A stretch of 64,000 nt of DNA from CAWJNF01 sp963844235. Its GTDB lineage: Bacteria; Actinomycetota; Thermoleophilia; Gaiellales; Gaiellaceae. The translations under genes were made by a program, and so were the position numbers. The first letter of the stretch is position 1; the number at the start of each line of letters is the position of its first letter. The stretch is from NCBI GenBank assembly GCA_963844235.1, contig CAWJNF010000005.1, positions 558,001 through 622,000 on the forward strand, written 5' to 3'. The notes under the pieces were generated by a model. It did not search any database. It worked only from the letters and a program-made list of their open reading frames with translations, and was not told where the DNA came from. Shown piece after piece: positions 25,317-33,847 of the stretch.

Positions 25317-27329
25317 CTAGGCCAGGCTCTGCACGGCCGCGACGATCTCGGCCGCACCGGGAATCGTCTGCAGCTCGAGATCCTTCTGGTACGGAATCGG
25401 CCGGTGCGGGGCGCCGACGCGGACCGGAGGCGCGTCGAGATCCCAGAAGCCGTGCTCGGCGATCGAAGCAGCGATCTCCGCGCCGAGGCCGCAGAAGCTC
25501 ACCGCCTCGTGGGCGACGACCACGCGGCTCGTCCTCGAGACGGAGGCGAGGATCGCCTCGAGGTCGAGCGGGTAGAGCGTCCGCGGGTCGATCACCTCGA
25601 CGTCCGTGCCGTCCCGCTCGAGCTGGCTCGCCGCCCGCAGGGCGAGCGGCACCATCGCTCCCGTCGCGACCACCGTGACGTCCGAGCCCTCGCGGACGAC
25701 GGCCGCCTTGCCGAGCGGGATCGCGTAGGGCTCCTCGGGCACGGGCTCGGCCTCCGCGAAGAAGAGCTGCTTCTGCTCGAGGAAGATGACCGGGTTGTCG
25801 TCGCGAATCGCTGCGGCCAGCAGTCCCTTGGCGTCCGCGGGACCGGAGGGCATGACGACCACGAGGCCCGGCAGGTGGCAGAAGAGCGCCTCGAGGCTCT
25901 GCGAGTGCTGCGCGGCGAGGCGCACGCCGCCGCCCGAGGCGCCGCGGACGACGAGCGGGATGCGCGGCGTCCCGCCCATCATGAAGCGGAGCTTCGCCGC
26001 CTGGTTCGCGAGCTGGTCCATGGCGACGGTCACGAAGTCGGAGAACTGCAGCTCGACGACCGGCCGCATCCCGGTCAGCGCCGCTCCGACGCCGGCCCCG
26101 ACGAAGCCGCACTCGGAGATGGGGGTGTCGCGCACCCGGTCTGCGCCGAAGCGCTCCTGCATGCCCTCGGTTGCCCGGAAGACTCCGCCGGCCTTGCCGA
26201 TGTCCTCCCCCATGACGAAGACCGTCTCGTCGGCCTCCAACTCCTGCCAGAGGGCCTCGCGCACCGCCTGGGTGAACGTGAGCGCTCGCTCTCCGGCCGG
26301 TGACGGATTCGGGTACTCGGACACATGCGCGGCGTAGACGGCGGCCTCCATGTCGGCGGGGTCTGCGGGCTCGTCCGCAAGCGCTCTGGCGATCGCCGAC
26401 TCGACCTCGGCCTCGACCTCGCCGTGGAGCGCCGCGAGCCCGTCGGCGTCGAGCTCGCCCAGCTCGGCCAGCAGGGCCTCGAAGCGGGGCAGCGGGTCGC
26501 GGGCCTCCCACTCGCGCACCAGCTCCTGGTCGCGGACGTCCGGCAGGTTGGCGCGCATCGAGTGGGCCATGCGCCGGAAGGTCTTCGCCTCGATCAGCGA
26601 CGGACCGTCGCCCCGGCGGGCGGCTTCGACGTGGCGTGCGGCCGTCTCCTCCACCGCGAGGAGGTCGTTGCCGTCCACGATCTCGCCGGGCATCCCGTAG
26701 CCGGCCGCGCGCGCTGCGATGTCCTCGACGGCGCGGCCGTCACGCCAGCCGACGGAGAGCGCGAACTGGTTGTTCTCGCAGACGAAGACGACCGGGAGCT
26801 CCCAGGTGGCGGCGAGGTTCATCGCCTCGTGGGCGGCGCCCTGGTTCGCGCCCCCGTCGCCGAAGAAGACGACGGCGACCTGATCCGATCCGCGCAGCTG
26901 CGACGAGAGCGCGGCTCCGACGCCGATCGGAAGCGGCGCGCCCACGATCCCGTTGCAGCCGAGGATGTTGAGGGAGAGGTCGGCGATGTGCATCGAGCCG
27001 CCGAGGCCGCGGCAGTAGCCGGTTCGCCGGCCGAGCAGCTCCGCCATCATCGCGTGCAGGTCGCCGCCCTTGGCGATCACATGCCCGTGGCTTCGGTGAT
27101 GGCCGACGACGTAGTCGTCCGGCCGCAGCACCGAGCCCACGCCGACCGCCACGGCCTCCTGGCCGACGCAGCTGTGCGCGGTGCCCAGGATCTCGCCCTC
27201 CTTGAAGAGCTCGGCCGCACGCTCCTCGAAGCGGCGGATGCGCAGCATCTGCCGGTGGAGCTCGCCGAGGGACGCGCGGCCGGGTGGCCGCTGCGCCCAG
27301 ATGGGTCTCGTCTCCGAAGGAATCGCCAC
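25317..27329 (-). CDS. Fused E1 alpha-beta 2-oxoacid/acetoin dehydrogenase
   Basis: 670 residues from a GTG at 27329. The alpha half (1-about 330) has GSMHIADLS (acetoin/pyruvate dehydrogenase-like) and the thiamine diphosphate motif GDGGANQGAAHEAMN...ENN (157-187). The beta half (about 345-670) has the transketolase pyrimidine domain (VFVMGEDIGKAGGVFRATEG) and C-terminal domain (IDPRTLYPLD). Normally two subunits; here one chain. No E2 or E3 gene lies in the window, so it either borrows them or decarboxylates without a complex. Start choice is supported by a -10-like TACGCT 7 bases upstream; an in-frame TTG at 27404 is unlikely. Convergent with the amidohydrolase gene. Confidence 0.88.
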   Translation of the reverse strand: MAIPSETRPIWAQRPPGRASLGELHRQMLRIRRFEERAAELFKEGEILGTAHSCVGQEAVAVGVGSVLRPDDYVVGHHRSHGHVIAKGGDLHAMMAELLGRRTGYCRGLGGSMHIADLSLNILGCNGIVGAPLPIGVGAALSSQLRGSDQVAVVFFGDGGANQGAAHEAMNLAATWELPVVFVCENNQFALSVGWRDGRAVEDIAARAAGYGMPGEIVDGNDLLAVEETAARHVEAARRGDGPSLIEAKTFRRMAHSMRANLPDVRDQELVREWEARDPLPRFEALLAELGELDADGLAALHGEVEAEVESAIARALADEPADPADMEAAVYAAHVSEYPNPSPAGERALTFTQAVREALWQELEADETVFVMGEDIGKAGGVFRATEGMQERFGADRVRDTPISECGFVGAGVGAALTGMRPVVELQFSDFVTVAMDQLANQAAKLRFMMGGTPRIPLVVRGASGGGVRLAAQHSQSLEALFCHLPGLVVVMPSGPADAKGLLAAAIRDDNPVIFLEQKQLFFAEAEPVPEEPYAIPLGKAAVVREGSDVTVVATGAMVPLALRAASQLERDGTDVEVIDPRTLYPLDLEAILASVSRTSRVVVAHEAVSFCGLGAEIAASIAEHGFWDLDAPPVRVGAPHRPIPYQKDLELQTIPGAAEIVAAVQSLA

Positions 27330-27336
27330 GTCGGTG

Positions 27337-27342
27337 AGCGTA
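27337..27342 (-). promoter_or_regulatory. -10-like hexamer for fused E1 gene
   Basis: Minus-strand TACGCT ends 7 bases before the GTG at 27329; no ribosome site. It favours the shorter start for the dehydrogenase. Confidence 0.38.
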
Positions 27343-27413
27343 CCCTGCGTCGGAAGCTGCTTGCTACAGTCGCCGCCCAGCGTCGCTGCCTTCCACGATC
27401 GCAAGGAGCCTGC

Positions 27414-28913
27414 ATGAGCCTCGCCGACGACCTGGCCTACACGAGCGCGAGCGAGCTCGCGGCGCTATCCGCGAACGACAGCTCTCGCCGCTCGAGGCCG
27501 TCGACGCCTTCGCCGAGCGCATCGAGGCACGAAACCCGAGCCTCACGGCGTTCGTGTATCTCGATCTCGACGAGGCGCGCGAGCGAGCTCGTGCGGCCGA
27601 GCAGGCGCTGACGTCCGGCGGGGAGCTCGGGCTCCTGCACGGCGTGCCGACGGCGATGAAGGATCTCTTCGACTTCAAGCCCGGCTGGCCGACCACGTTC
27701 GGCGGGGATCCGGGCGCTCGCGGACTGGCGCCCAGACCTGACCTGCGTCTGGGTCGAGCGGGTCGAGGCCGCGGGCGCGATCGTGCTCGGCAAGACGAAC
27801 AGCCCCGTGCTCGGGATGCGCGGGGTCTGCGACAACCCGCTCTTCGGGCCCTCCCGCAACCCGTTCGACACGAGCCGCAACGCAGGGGGCAGCTCGGGCG
27901 GGAGCGCGGCGGCGGTGGCGGACGGGCTCGTCCCGTTCGCGGAGGGAACGGACGCGGGCGGCTCGATCCGGATCCCGGCGGCCTGGTGCGGGGTCTACGG
28001 GTACAAGGCCTCGTTCGGCCGTGTCCCGTTCGTCATGCGCCCGAACGCGTTCGGCCCGACGACGCCGTTCGTCTTCGAGGGCCCGATCACGCGGACGGTG
28101 GACGACGCCGCGCTCGTGCTGACGGCGCTCGCGGGGCCCGACCCGCGCGACCCGTTCTCGCTGGACGAGCGGCTCGACTTCACGAGCGCCACCGGGCGGT
28201 CGCTGCAGGGGATGCGGATCGCCTACAGCGCCGACCTGGACATCTTCCCGGTCGAGGAGGCGATTCGTCAGACGGTCGGCGAGGCGGTGCAGGCGTTCAC
28301 CGAGGCGGGGGCGTCCGTCGAGCCGGTGCGCGTGGGCCTGCAGCGAAGCCAGGGCGAGCTCTCCGACCTGTGGTGCCGGCTCGCGCTCACCCTCACGCTG
28401 CCCGCGCTCGCGGACATGAAGGAGGGGGGTCTCGACCTCCTCGGCGAGCACCGCGACGACCTGCCGCCGCTCTTCCTCGAGTGGGCCGAGCGCTGCGCCG
28501 ACTACGACCTCGGCGACCTCTCTCGCGACCAGGCCATGCGAACGGAGGTCTACGACGCCATCGAGGGCGTGCTCGCGGACTACGACCTGCTCGTCACGCC
28601 GACGCTCGCCTGCATGCCCGTCCCGAACCGGGACGACGGCGACACGACGGGGCCAACCGAGATCGACGGGGAGCCTGTCGATCCGCTCATCGGCTGGTGC
28701 CTCACGTACGTCACGAACTTCTCGGGCCACCCGTCCTGCTCGATCCCGGCCGGCCTCGTGGACGGCCTGCCCGTCGGGATGCAGATCGTCGGGCGCCGGA
28801 ACGCCGACGCCGACGTCCTGGCGGCGAGCGCCGTCTTCGAGCGCCTGCGGCCGTGGCAGGACGACTACGAGATCTGCGCCCGCCGACCCCTCAGCGCCGT
28901 TGGGGCGTCGTAG
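27414..28913 (+). pseudogene. Amidase with two compensating frameshifts
   Basis: Amidase-signature enzyme, about 499 residues if two single-base shifts are corrected. It starts at the ATG 27414 (AAGGAG upstream). Near 27468 one base is missing: the frame leaves ASELAAL and the homologous reading (LSPLEAVDAFAERIEARNPSL) continues in another frame. At 27704-27707 a run of four G's carries one base too many and restores the first frame (back into RALADWRPDLTCVW). The rest is intact, with catalytic Lys in TAMKDLF, cis-Ser in GGSSGGSAAA and nucleophile Ser in GTDAGGSIRIPA. Lengths add up to exactly 500 codons. Either a recent pseudogene or two assembly errors. Substrate unknown; amide hydrolysis fits the island. 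Confidence 0.82.
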
Positions 28914-28945
28914 GCGCGGAGAGCGCCCGGCTCATAGGGTGAGGT

Positions 28946-29030
28946 GTAGGGGCCGCATCTCATGCGGCCCGGTCGAGGTACGCGGGCCGCGATCACAGCC
29001 ACGGAGGGCCGGATGAGATCCGGCCCCTAC
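28946..29030. repeat. REPIN-like inverted pair of palindromic elements
   Basis: Two palindromes in inverted orientation about 35 bases apart. Left: GTAG then GGGCCGCAT-CTC-ATGCGGCCC (28946-28970). Right, read on the minus strand: GTAG then GGGCCGGAT-CTC-ATCCGGCCC (29030-29006). They differ at one stem pair (C/G against G/C), a compensatory change that keeps the 9-base stem. The pair lies between the amidase and the LLM gene; its right end supplies the TAG stop of the LLM gene as reconstructed. Related copies at 34849 and 39155. Confidence 0.75.
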
Positions 29031-29873
29031 GACGCCTGCGGGATGAGCTCGGCGAGCCGCTGGAGCCGCGGCAGGATCGTCTCCGCCGGCTCCGACGGGA
29101 AGCCGGAACAGGACGCGGTCGACCCCGGCCTCGGCGTAGCCCTCGAGCGCCTCCGCCTCCTCACGGCTGCCGAAGACGGTCACGCTGGGACGCGGCCGCC
29201 CCGCTTCCTCGGCCAGACGCCGCAGCTCGGCGATCGGCTCGCGCAGGTCGTGACCGAGCAGGCCCGCGGGCATCCAGCCGTCGCAGTAGGCGACGACCCG
29301 CTCGAGCGCGCCGGCGCGCTCGGCGCCGAGCAGAATCGGCGGATGGGGCTTCTGCAGCGGCTTGGGGTCCTGCCAGATCCGCTCGAAGCGGACGTGCTCG
29401 CCGTCGTAGGAAGCTTCCTCGCTCGTCCAGATCGTTTTCATCGCCTGGACGCGCTCGCGCACGACGTCCCAGCGTGTCGCGAAGGCGGTCCCGTGGTTCG
29501 CCATCTCCTCCCAGTTCCAGCCCCCGCCGATGCCGAACACGAAGCGCCCTCCCGAGAGCACGTCGAGGCTCGCCACCGACTTGGCCAGCACGATCGGATC
29601 GTGCTCGACGACGAGGCAGATACCGGTGCCGACGCGGAGGCGCTCGGTTGCGGTGGCCACGGCCGAGAGCGTGACGAAGGGGTCGTACGTGTGCCAGTAG
29701 TCCCGCGGCAGCTCCCGGCCGCCGCCGTGCGGCCAGCGGGACTTCCGCGCCGCCGGGATGTGCGTGTGCTCCGTGACGAAGAGCGACTCGAAGCCGAGCT
29801 CCTCGAGCGCCCGCCCGAGCTCGACGGGATGGATCGCGTACGCGGTCGGGAAGATGAAGACGCCGACGTCCAC
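29027..29873 (-). CDS. LLM-class F420-type oxidoreductase with 3' frameshift
   Basis: About 281 residues after removing one extra base. Luciferase-like monooxygenase fold: GVFIFPTAYAIHPVEL start, FESLFVTEHTH, TERLRVGTGICLV, GGRFVFGIGGGWN and PHPPILLGAERAGALERV are typical of F420-dependent members. In a CCC run (plus-strand GGG 29097-29099) one base is surplus; as written the frame runs on to 28932 with a junk tail, whereas the corrected frame ends LPSEPAETILPRLQRLAEL...PQAS and stops at 29027 inside the repeat. The substrate is unknown. The GTG start at 29873 has a -10-like TACGAT 8 bases upstream. Confidence 0.82.
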
Positions 29874-29881
29874 GGAGGGCG

Positions 29882-29887
29882 ATCGTA
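29882..29887 (-). promoter_or_regulatory. -10-like hexamer for LLM oxidoreductase gene
   Basis: Minus-strand TACGAT, 8 bases before the GTG at 29873, without ribosome site; leaderless start likely. Confidence 0.38.
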
Positions 29888-29917
29888 GCCTGCGCCGGTC
29901 GAGGTCGCCGGAAGAAA

Positions 29918-29925
29918 TATAAAAT
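29918..29925 (+). promoter_or_regulatory. Candidate -10 (TATAAAAT) of carbamoyl hydrolase operon
   Basis: TATAAAAT inside GAAATATAAAATCG is by far the most AT-rich spot in the 104-base divergent gap. It lies about 50 bases before the ATG at 29978, leaving room for the GGAGGT ribosome site seen before that ATG. No good -35 is visible. It would drive the hydrolase, dihydropyrimidinase and aminotransferase genes. Confidence 0.4.
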
Positions 29926-29977
29926 CGCGGTCACGGCGCGGAGGAGCCCGCGCGTCTCTGACCCGGAGGTGTACCCC

Positions 29978-30826
29978 ATGGCGCTGACGAAGGCCGCGAT
30001 GATCCAGTTCACAGGCCACGCCGAGAAGGCGGAGAACATCGCGAAGGCCCGAACCTACATCGCCGAGGCGGTCGCGAACGGGGCCAAGATCGTGTGCCTC
30101 CAGGAGCTCTTCAACACGATCTACTTCTGCTACACGGAGGAACCGGAGTTCTGGAAGCTCGCAGAGGAGATTCCGGGCCCGACGATCGACGAGATGTCGA
30201 AGATCGCGGCCGAGCACAAGATCGTGCTCGTCGCCCCGATCTACGAGAAGGCGCTCAAGGGCGAGCTCTACAACACCGCCGTCGTGCTCGGTCCGGACGG
30301 CCAGATCATGGGCAAGTACCGGAAGTCGAGCATCCCGCTCGTCAAGACCGCCAGCCTGATCGGCAACGAGAAGTACTACTTCAAGCCCGGCAACCTCGGC
30401 TTCCCGGTCTGGCAGACGCCGTTCGGCGTCAACATCGGCGTCATGATCTGCTACGACCGCCACTTCCCCGAGCACGCACGGCTGCTGGCGCTGAACGGCG
30501 CCGACCTCGTGTTCGTGCCGACGGCGACAGGGGGGATGTCGCGCTACCTCTGGGAGATCGAGCTGCAGGCGCACGCGATCGACAACATCTACTACGTCGG
30601 CGGCGTCAACCGGGTCGGCTTCGACGAGGGCGGCGCGACCACCCAGAGCTACTACGGCGCGAGCTTCTTCACCGACCCCAAGGGCAAGATCCTGTCGCAG
30701 GCCGGCGAGGAGAAGGACGAGATCGTCTACGCGGAGATCGACACGGCGATGATCGAGGACCTCCGCAACGAGTGGGGCTTCTTCCGCGACCGACGGCCCG
30801 ACACGTACGCGGGGCTCGCCGTCTAG
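29978..30826 (+). CDS. N-carbamoyl amidohydrolase (beta-ureidopropionase-like nitrilase)
   Basis: 282 residues. Nitrilase-superfamily triad Glu43 (CLQELFN), Lys116 (GKYRKSS) and Cys158 (MICYDRHFPE). The FNTIYFCYTEE and YYFKPGN segments are typical of beta-ureidopropionase/N-carbamoylputrescine amidase. Expected reaction: N-carbamoyl-beta-amino acid to amino acid, CO2 and ammonia. GGAGG is spaced 8 bases before the ATG, so the upstream GTG at 29969 is not the start. The dihydropyrimidinase gene follows after 16 bases; together they form the last two steps of reductive pyrimidine or hydantoin breakdown. Confidence 0.93.
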   Translation: MALTKAAMIQFTGHAEKAENIAKARTYIAEAVANGAKIVCLQELFNTIYFCYTEEPEFWKLAEEIPGPTIDEMSKIAAEHKIVLVAPIYEKALKGELYNTAVVLGPDGQIMGKYRKSSIPLVKTASLIGNEKYYFKPGNLGFPVWQTPFGVNIGVMICYDRHFPEHARLLALNGADLVFVPTATGGMSRYLWEIELQAHAIDNIYYVGGVNRVGFDEGGATTQSYYGASFFTDPKGKILSQAGEEKDEIVYAEIDTAMIEDLRNEWGFFRDRRPDTYAGLAV

Positions 30827-30842
30827 GCGCGCGGGAGCAGGC

Positions 30843-32225
30843 ATGAGCACGCTCCTCGCGGGCGGCACCATCGTCACGGCGGTCTCGACCTACGAGGCCG
30901 ACGTTCTCGTCGACGGCGGGCAGATCGTCCAGATCGGCCGGGGCCTCGACGTCCCGGACGCGGAGCGGATCGACGCAGGCGGGAAGTTCGTCTTCCCCGG
31001 CGCGCTCGACGTGCACACCCACCTCGACACGCCGTGGGGGGACAAGTACGTCACGGCCGACGACTGGCGGGCCGGCTCGATCGGGGCGGCCTGCGGCGGG
31101 ACGACGACGATCGTCGACTTCGCTCTCCAGGCAAAGGGGCAGACACTGCGCCAGGCGATCGACGGCTGGCACGCGAAGGCGGAGGGCAAGGCTGTCGTCG
31201 ACTACGGGTTCCACGCGATGATCATGGATCTCACGGACACCGTTCGCGAGGAGATCCCGCGCATGATCTCGGACGAGGGGATCCCGAGCTTCAAGGTGTT
31301 CATGGCCTACAAGGGCGTCGTGCAGGCAGACGACGAGACGCTCCTGAAGACGATGCTGACCGCGGGCGAGCACGGCGGCCTCACGATGGTGCACGCCGAG
31401 AACGGCGACGCCGTCTACGTCATCCAGGAGCGCTTCGCCGAGCAGGGCAAGCTCGGCATCGAGTACTGGCCGCAGAGCCGGCCGCCCGAGCTCGAGGCGG
31501 AGGCCGCCCACCGGGCGATCGTGCTCGCCGGGATCGCGAACGCGCCGCTCTACATCGTCCACGTCTCGAGCGCGCTGGCGGTCGACGAGATCTCGCGGGC
31601 GCGGAGCGCCGGGCGTCAGGTCTACGGCGAGACGTGCCCGCAGTACCTCGTCCTCGACGAGGAACGCTATGCGCGCCCGGACGGCGCCAAGTGGGTGATG
31701 GCGCCGCCGCTGAGGCATCGCTCGAACCAGGAGCCGCTCTGGCGCGCGCTCGCGAACGGAACGTTGCAGACGGTGGGCACCGACCACTCCGCCTGGCCGC
31801 TCGGCGGCTACAAGGATCAGAGCCTGGACGACTTCCGGTTCATCATCCAGGGCGCGCCGGGGATCGAGGAGCGGCTCTCGACCCTCTACACGTTCGGCGT
31901 CGAGGCCGGCCGGCTCAGCTTCAACCGGTTCGTCGAGGTGACCTCCACGGCTCCCGCGAAGCTCTTCGGCCTCTATCCGCAGAAAGGCGACGTCGCGATC
32001 GGCTCCGACGCCGACCTCGTCGTGTGGGATCCCACCGTCGAGTGGACGCTGGCGCGGGAAAAGCTCCATGGCAACACCGACTACTGCACATTCGAGGGCC
32101 TCGAGGTGCGGGGCGCCCCGGCGGTCGTCCTCTCGCGTGGACGCGTCGTCGTACGCGACCGCGAGTACGTGGGCGGTGAGGGCGGCGGGCGCTTCCTCCA
32201 CCGCGCCCCGTTCACGCCGCCCTAG
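30843..32225 (+). CDS. hydA: Dihydropyrimidinase / hydantoinase
   Basis: 460 residues, standard length. Amidohydrolase motifs: HTH at 58-60 (DVHTHLDTPWG), carboxylated Lys151 (SFKVFMAYKG), His184 (MVHAENGD), HVSSALAV near 240 and GTDHSAW. The K-V-F-M-A-Y-K run is diagnostic of dihydropyrimidinases. It opens 5,6-dihydropyrimidines or 5-substituted hydantoins to N-carbamoyl amino acids, the substrate of the enzyme encoded just upstream. Co-transcribed with both neighbours (16- and 21-base gaps). D- or L-hydantoin preference cannot be read. Confidence 0.94.
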   Translation: MSTLLAGGTIVTAVSTYEADVLVDGGQIVQIGRGLDVPDAERIDAGGKFVFPGALDVHTHLDTPWGDKYVTADDWRAGSIGAACGGTTTIVDFALQAKGQTLRQAIDGWHAKAEGKAVVDYGFHAMIMDLTDTVREEIPRMISDEGIPSFKVFMAYKGVVQADDETLLKTMLTAGEHGGLTMVHAENGDAVYVIQERFAEQGKLGIEYWPQSRPPELEAEAAHRAIVLAGIANAPLYIVHVSSALAVDEISRARSAGRQVYGETCPQYLVLDEERYARPDGAKWVMAPPLRHRSNQEPLWRALANGTLQTVGTDHSAWPLGGYKDQSLDDFRFIIQGAPGIEERLSTLYTFGVEAGRLSFNRFVEVTSTAPAKLFGLYPQKGDVAIGSDADLVVWDPTVEWTLAREKLHGNTDYCTFEGLEVRGAPAVVLSRGRVVVRDREYVGGEGGGRFLHRAPFTPP

Positions 32226-32246
32226 AGACCACGCGGAAGGAGTGTC

Positions 32247-33575
32247 ATGACGCAGACGACGGCAGGTTCCAGCGTTCGCGAGCGTTACGCCGAGACGACC
32301 GCGAGGTCGGCGGCGCTGTTCGAGCGCGCGACCGCTTCGCTCCCGGGCGGCAACTCGCGGACGACGATCTTCATCGACCCGTACCCGTGCTACGTCGAGC
32401 GCGGCGAGGGCTGCCGCATCTGGGACGCCGACGGCAACGAGCGCATCGACTTCATCAACAACTACACGTCGCTGATCCTCGGACACTCGCATCCCCGCGT
32501 GGTCGAGGCGCTGCAGGAGCAGGCGGCCCGCTTCGTCAGCGTCGCGGCGCCGAGCGAGCTCGAGATCGAGCTCGCCGAGGCGATCAAGGAGCGTCTCCCG
32601 AGCATCGATCTCATCCGCTTCGGCAACTCGGGGACCGAGGGCACGATGATGGCGATCCGTGCCGCGCGGGCGTTCACGGGCCGCTCGAAGATCGTGAAGT
32701 TCGAGGGCGGCTACCACGGCACGCACGACTACGCCGTGGTAGACGCCGGGGCGGCGGGCGCCGCCGGAACGGGCACGACGACGCAGGGCGCCGGCATCCC
32801 TGAGGCGGTTGCGGATACGGTCGTGATCGCCCCGTTCAACGACCCCGACGCGACCGAGCGGGTGCTTGCGGCGCACCGGGACGAGCTGGCCGCCGTCATC
32901 GTCGAGCCGGTGATGGGCGCGGCCGGCGTGATCCCCGCCGACGAGAGCTTCCTCGTCTTCCTGCGCGAGCTGACGCAGAGCCTCGGCGCGTTGCTCGTCT
33001 TCGACGAGGTGATCTCGTTCCGTGTCGGCTACGGGGGCGCCCAGGGTCGTTACGGCGTCCGGCCCGACCTGACGACGATGGGGAAGATCATCGGCGGAGG
33101 CCTTGCGGTTGGCGCCTTCGGCGGCCGCGAGGACGTGATGTCCCTCTTCGATCCGCGCCGTCCCGGGTACCTCGTCCACGGCGGCACCTTCAACGCGAAC
33201 CCGTTGACGGCGGTGGCGGGCCTCGCAACGCTCGCCGAGCTGACGCCCGAGGAGTTCGACCGCCTCGAGGCGCTCGGGCAGGAGCTGAAAGGCAAGGTCG
33301 AGGCCCTGTTCGCGCAAGCCGGGATCGCGGCCCACGTGAATCAGATCGGCTCGCTGTTCAACATCCATCTCAGCGGGTCGCCCGTCGTCGACTACGCGGG
33401 CGCTCAGGCCTCCGACCGGGCGCTGCTCTTCGAGCTCTACATCGCGATGCTGAATCACGGCGTCGCGTTCACCGGGCGCGGCATGGGCTGTCTGTCGACG
33501 CCGATGGGCAGCGCGGAGATCGACGCGTTCGTCGAGGCGGCGCGGGCCGGTCTGGCGGATCTTGGTCTTGCGTGA
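32247..33575 (+). CDS. Class III aminotransferase (GSA-aminomutase-like)
   Basis: 442 residues. PLP enzyme of fold type I: GNSGTEGTMMAIRAARAFTG (phosphate binding), FEGGYHGTHD, VFDEV with Asp253, and PLP lysine Lys280 in TMGKIIGGGLAVGAFGG. The sequence resembles glutamate-1-semialdehyde 2,1-aminomutase, but the operon position after hydantoin-pathway genes and the absence of other tetrapyrrole genes argue for an amino-acid or beta-alanine transaminase or racemase. It would take the amino group from the product of the carbamoyl hydrolase. GGAAGGAG lies before the ATG. Confidence 0.9.
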   Translation: MTQTTAGSSVRERYAETTARSAALFERATASLPGGNSRTTIFIDPYPCYVERGEGCRIWDADGNERIDFINNYTSLILGHSHPRVVEALQEQAARFVSVAAPSELEIELAEAIKERLPSIDLIRFGNSGTEGTMMAIRAARAFTGRSKIVKFEGGYHGTHDYAVVDAGAAGAAGTGTTTQGAGIPEAVADTVVIAPFNDPDATERVLAAHRDELAAVIVEPVMGAAGVIPADESFLVFLRELTQSLGALLVFDEVISFRVGYGGAQGRYGVRPDLTTMGKIIGGGLAVGAFGGREDVMSLFDPRRPGYLVHGGTFNANPLTAVAGLATLAELTPEEFDRLEALGQELKGKVEALFAQAGIAAHVNQIGSLFNIHLSGSPVVDYAGAQASDRALLFELYIAMLNHGVAFTGRGMGCLSTPMGSAEIDAFVEAARAGLADLGLA

Positions 33576-33847
33576 GGTTTAGGGCTGGTGCCCGTGGCCG
33601 CACTTCGCAGGCATGAGCCGACTGTCTCCGGGTCGAGCATGGCTTGGAGAGGCGCCCGCTGTGGCGGGCGCCGTGGTTGCCGTCTGTCGCGTTGCCGCGC
33701 TCAGTCCGATCAGGGGCGGCGGCCACAACGGCGCGCGCCGCAGCGCGCGCGTCTCGAGATCCGAGCGGCACCGAGGGGATTCCCTCGGCGCCTGAGGACC
33801 CGCGCCGCCGAGAGAGGCACGCGAGCTACCCAGAAAGGAGCGAGACA
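33576..33847 (+). other. Intergenic stretch with three strong hairpins
   Basis: No protein gene seen here. Three perfect stem-loops stand in a row: 33651-33672 (9-base stem GGCGCCCGC, loop TGTG), 33731-33750 (8-base GC stem, 4-base loop) and 33771-33788 (7-base stem CCGAGGG, loop GATT). The ribosome site AAAGGAG and ATG of the next gene follow. They could end the aminotransferase transcript or form a structured leader for the LLM gene; no known riboswitch class is recognised. Confidence 0.5.

Noticed and set aside
30669..33458. 929-codon minus-strand open frame
   Set aside because: Shadow of the dihydropyrimidinase and aminotransferase genes, which have full motif sets on the plus strand; its composition is Arg/Asp/Val-rich as expected for antisense of GC-rich genes.
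32247..33575. Calling the aminotransferase HemL of tetrapyrrole synthesis
   Set aside because: The fold resembles HemL, but the operon is hydantoin/pyrimidine catabolism and no other hem genes are near; function left as class III aminotransferase.
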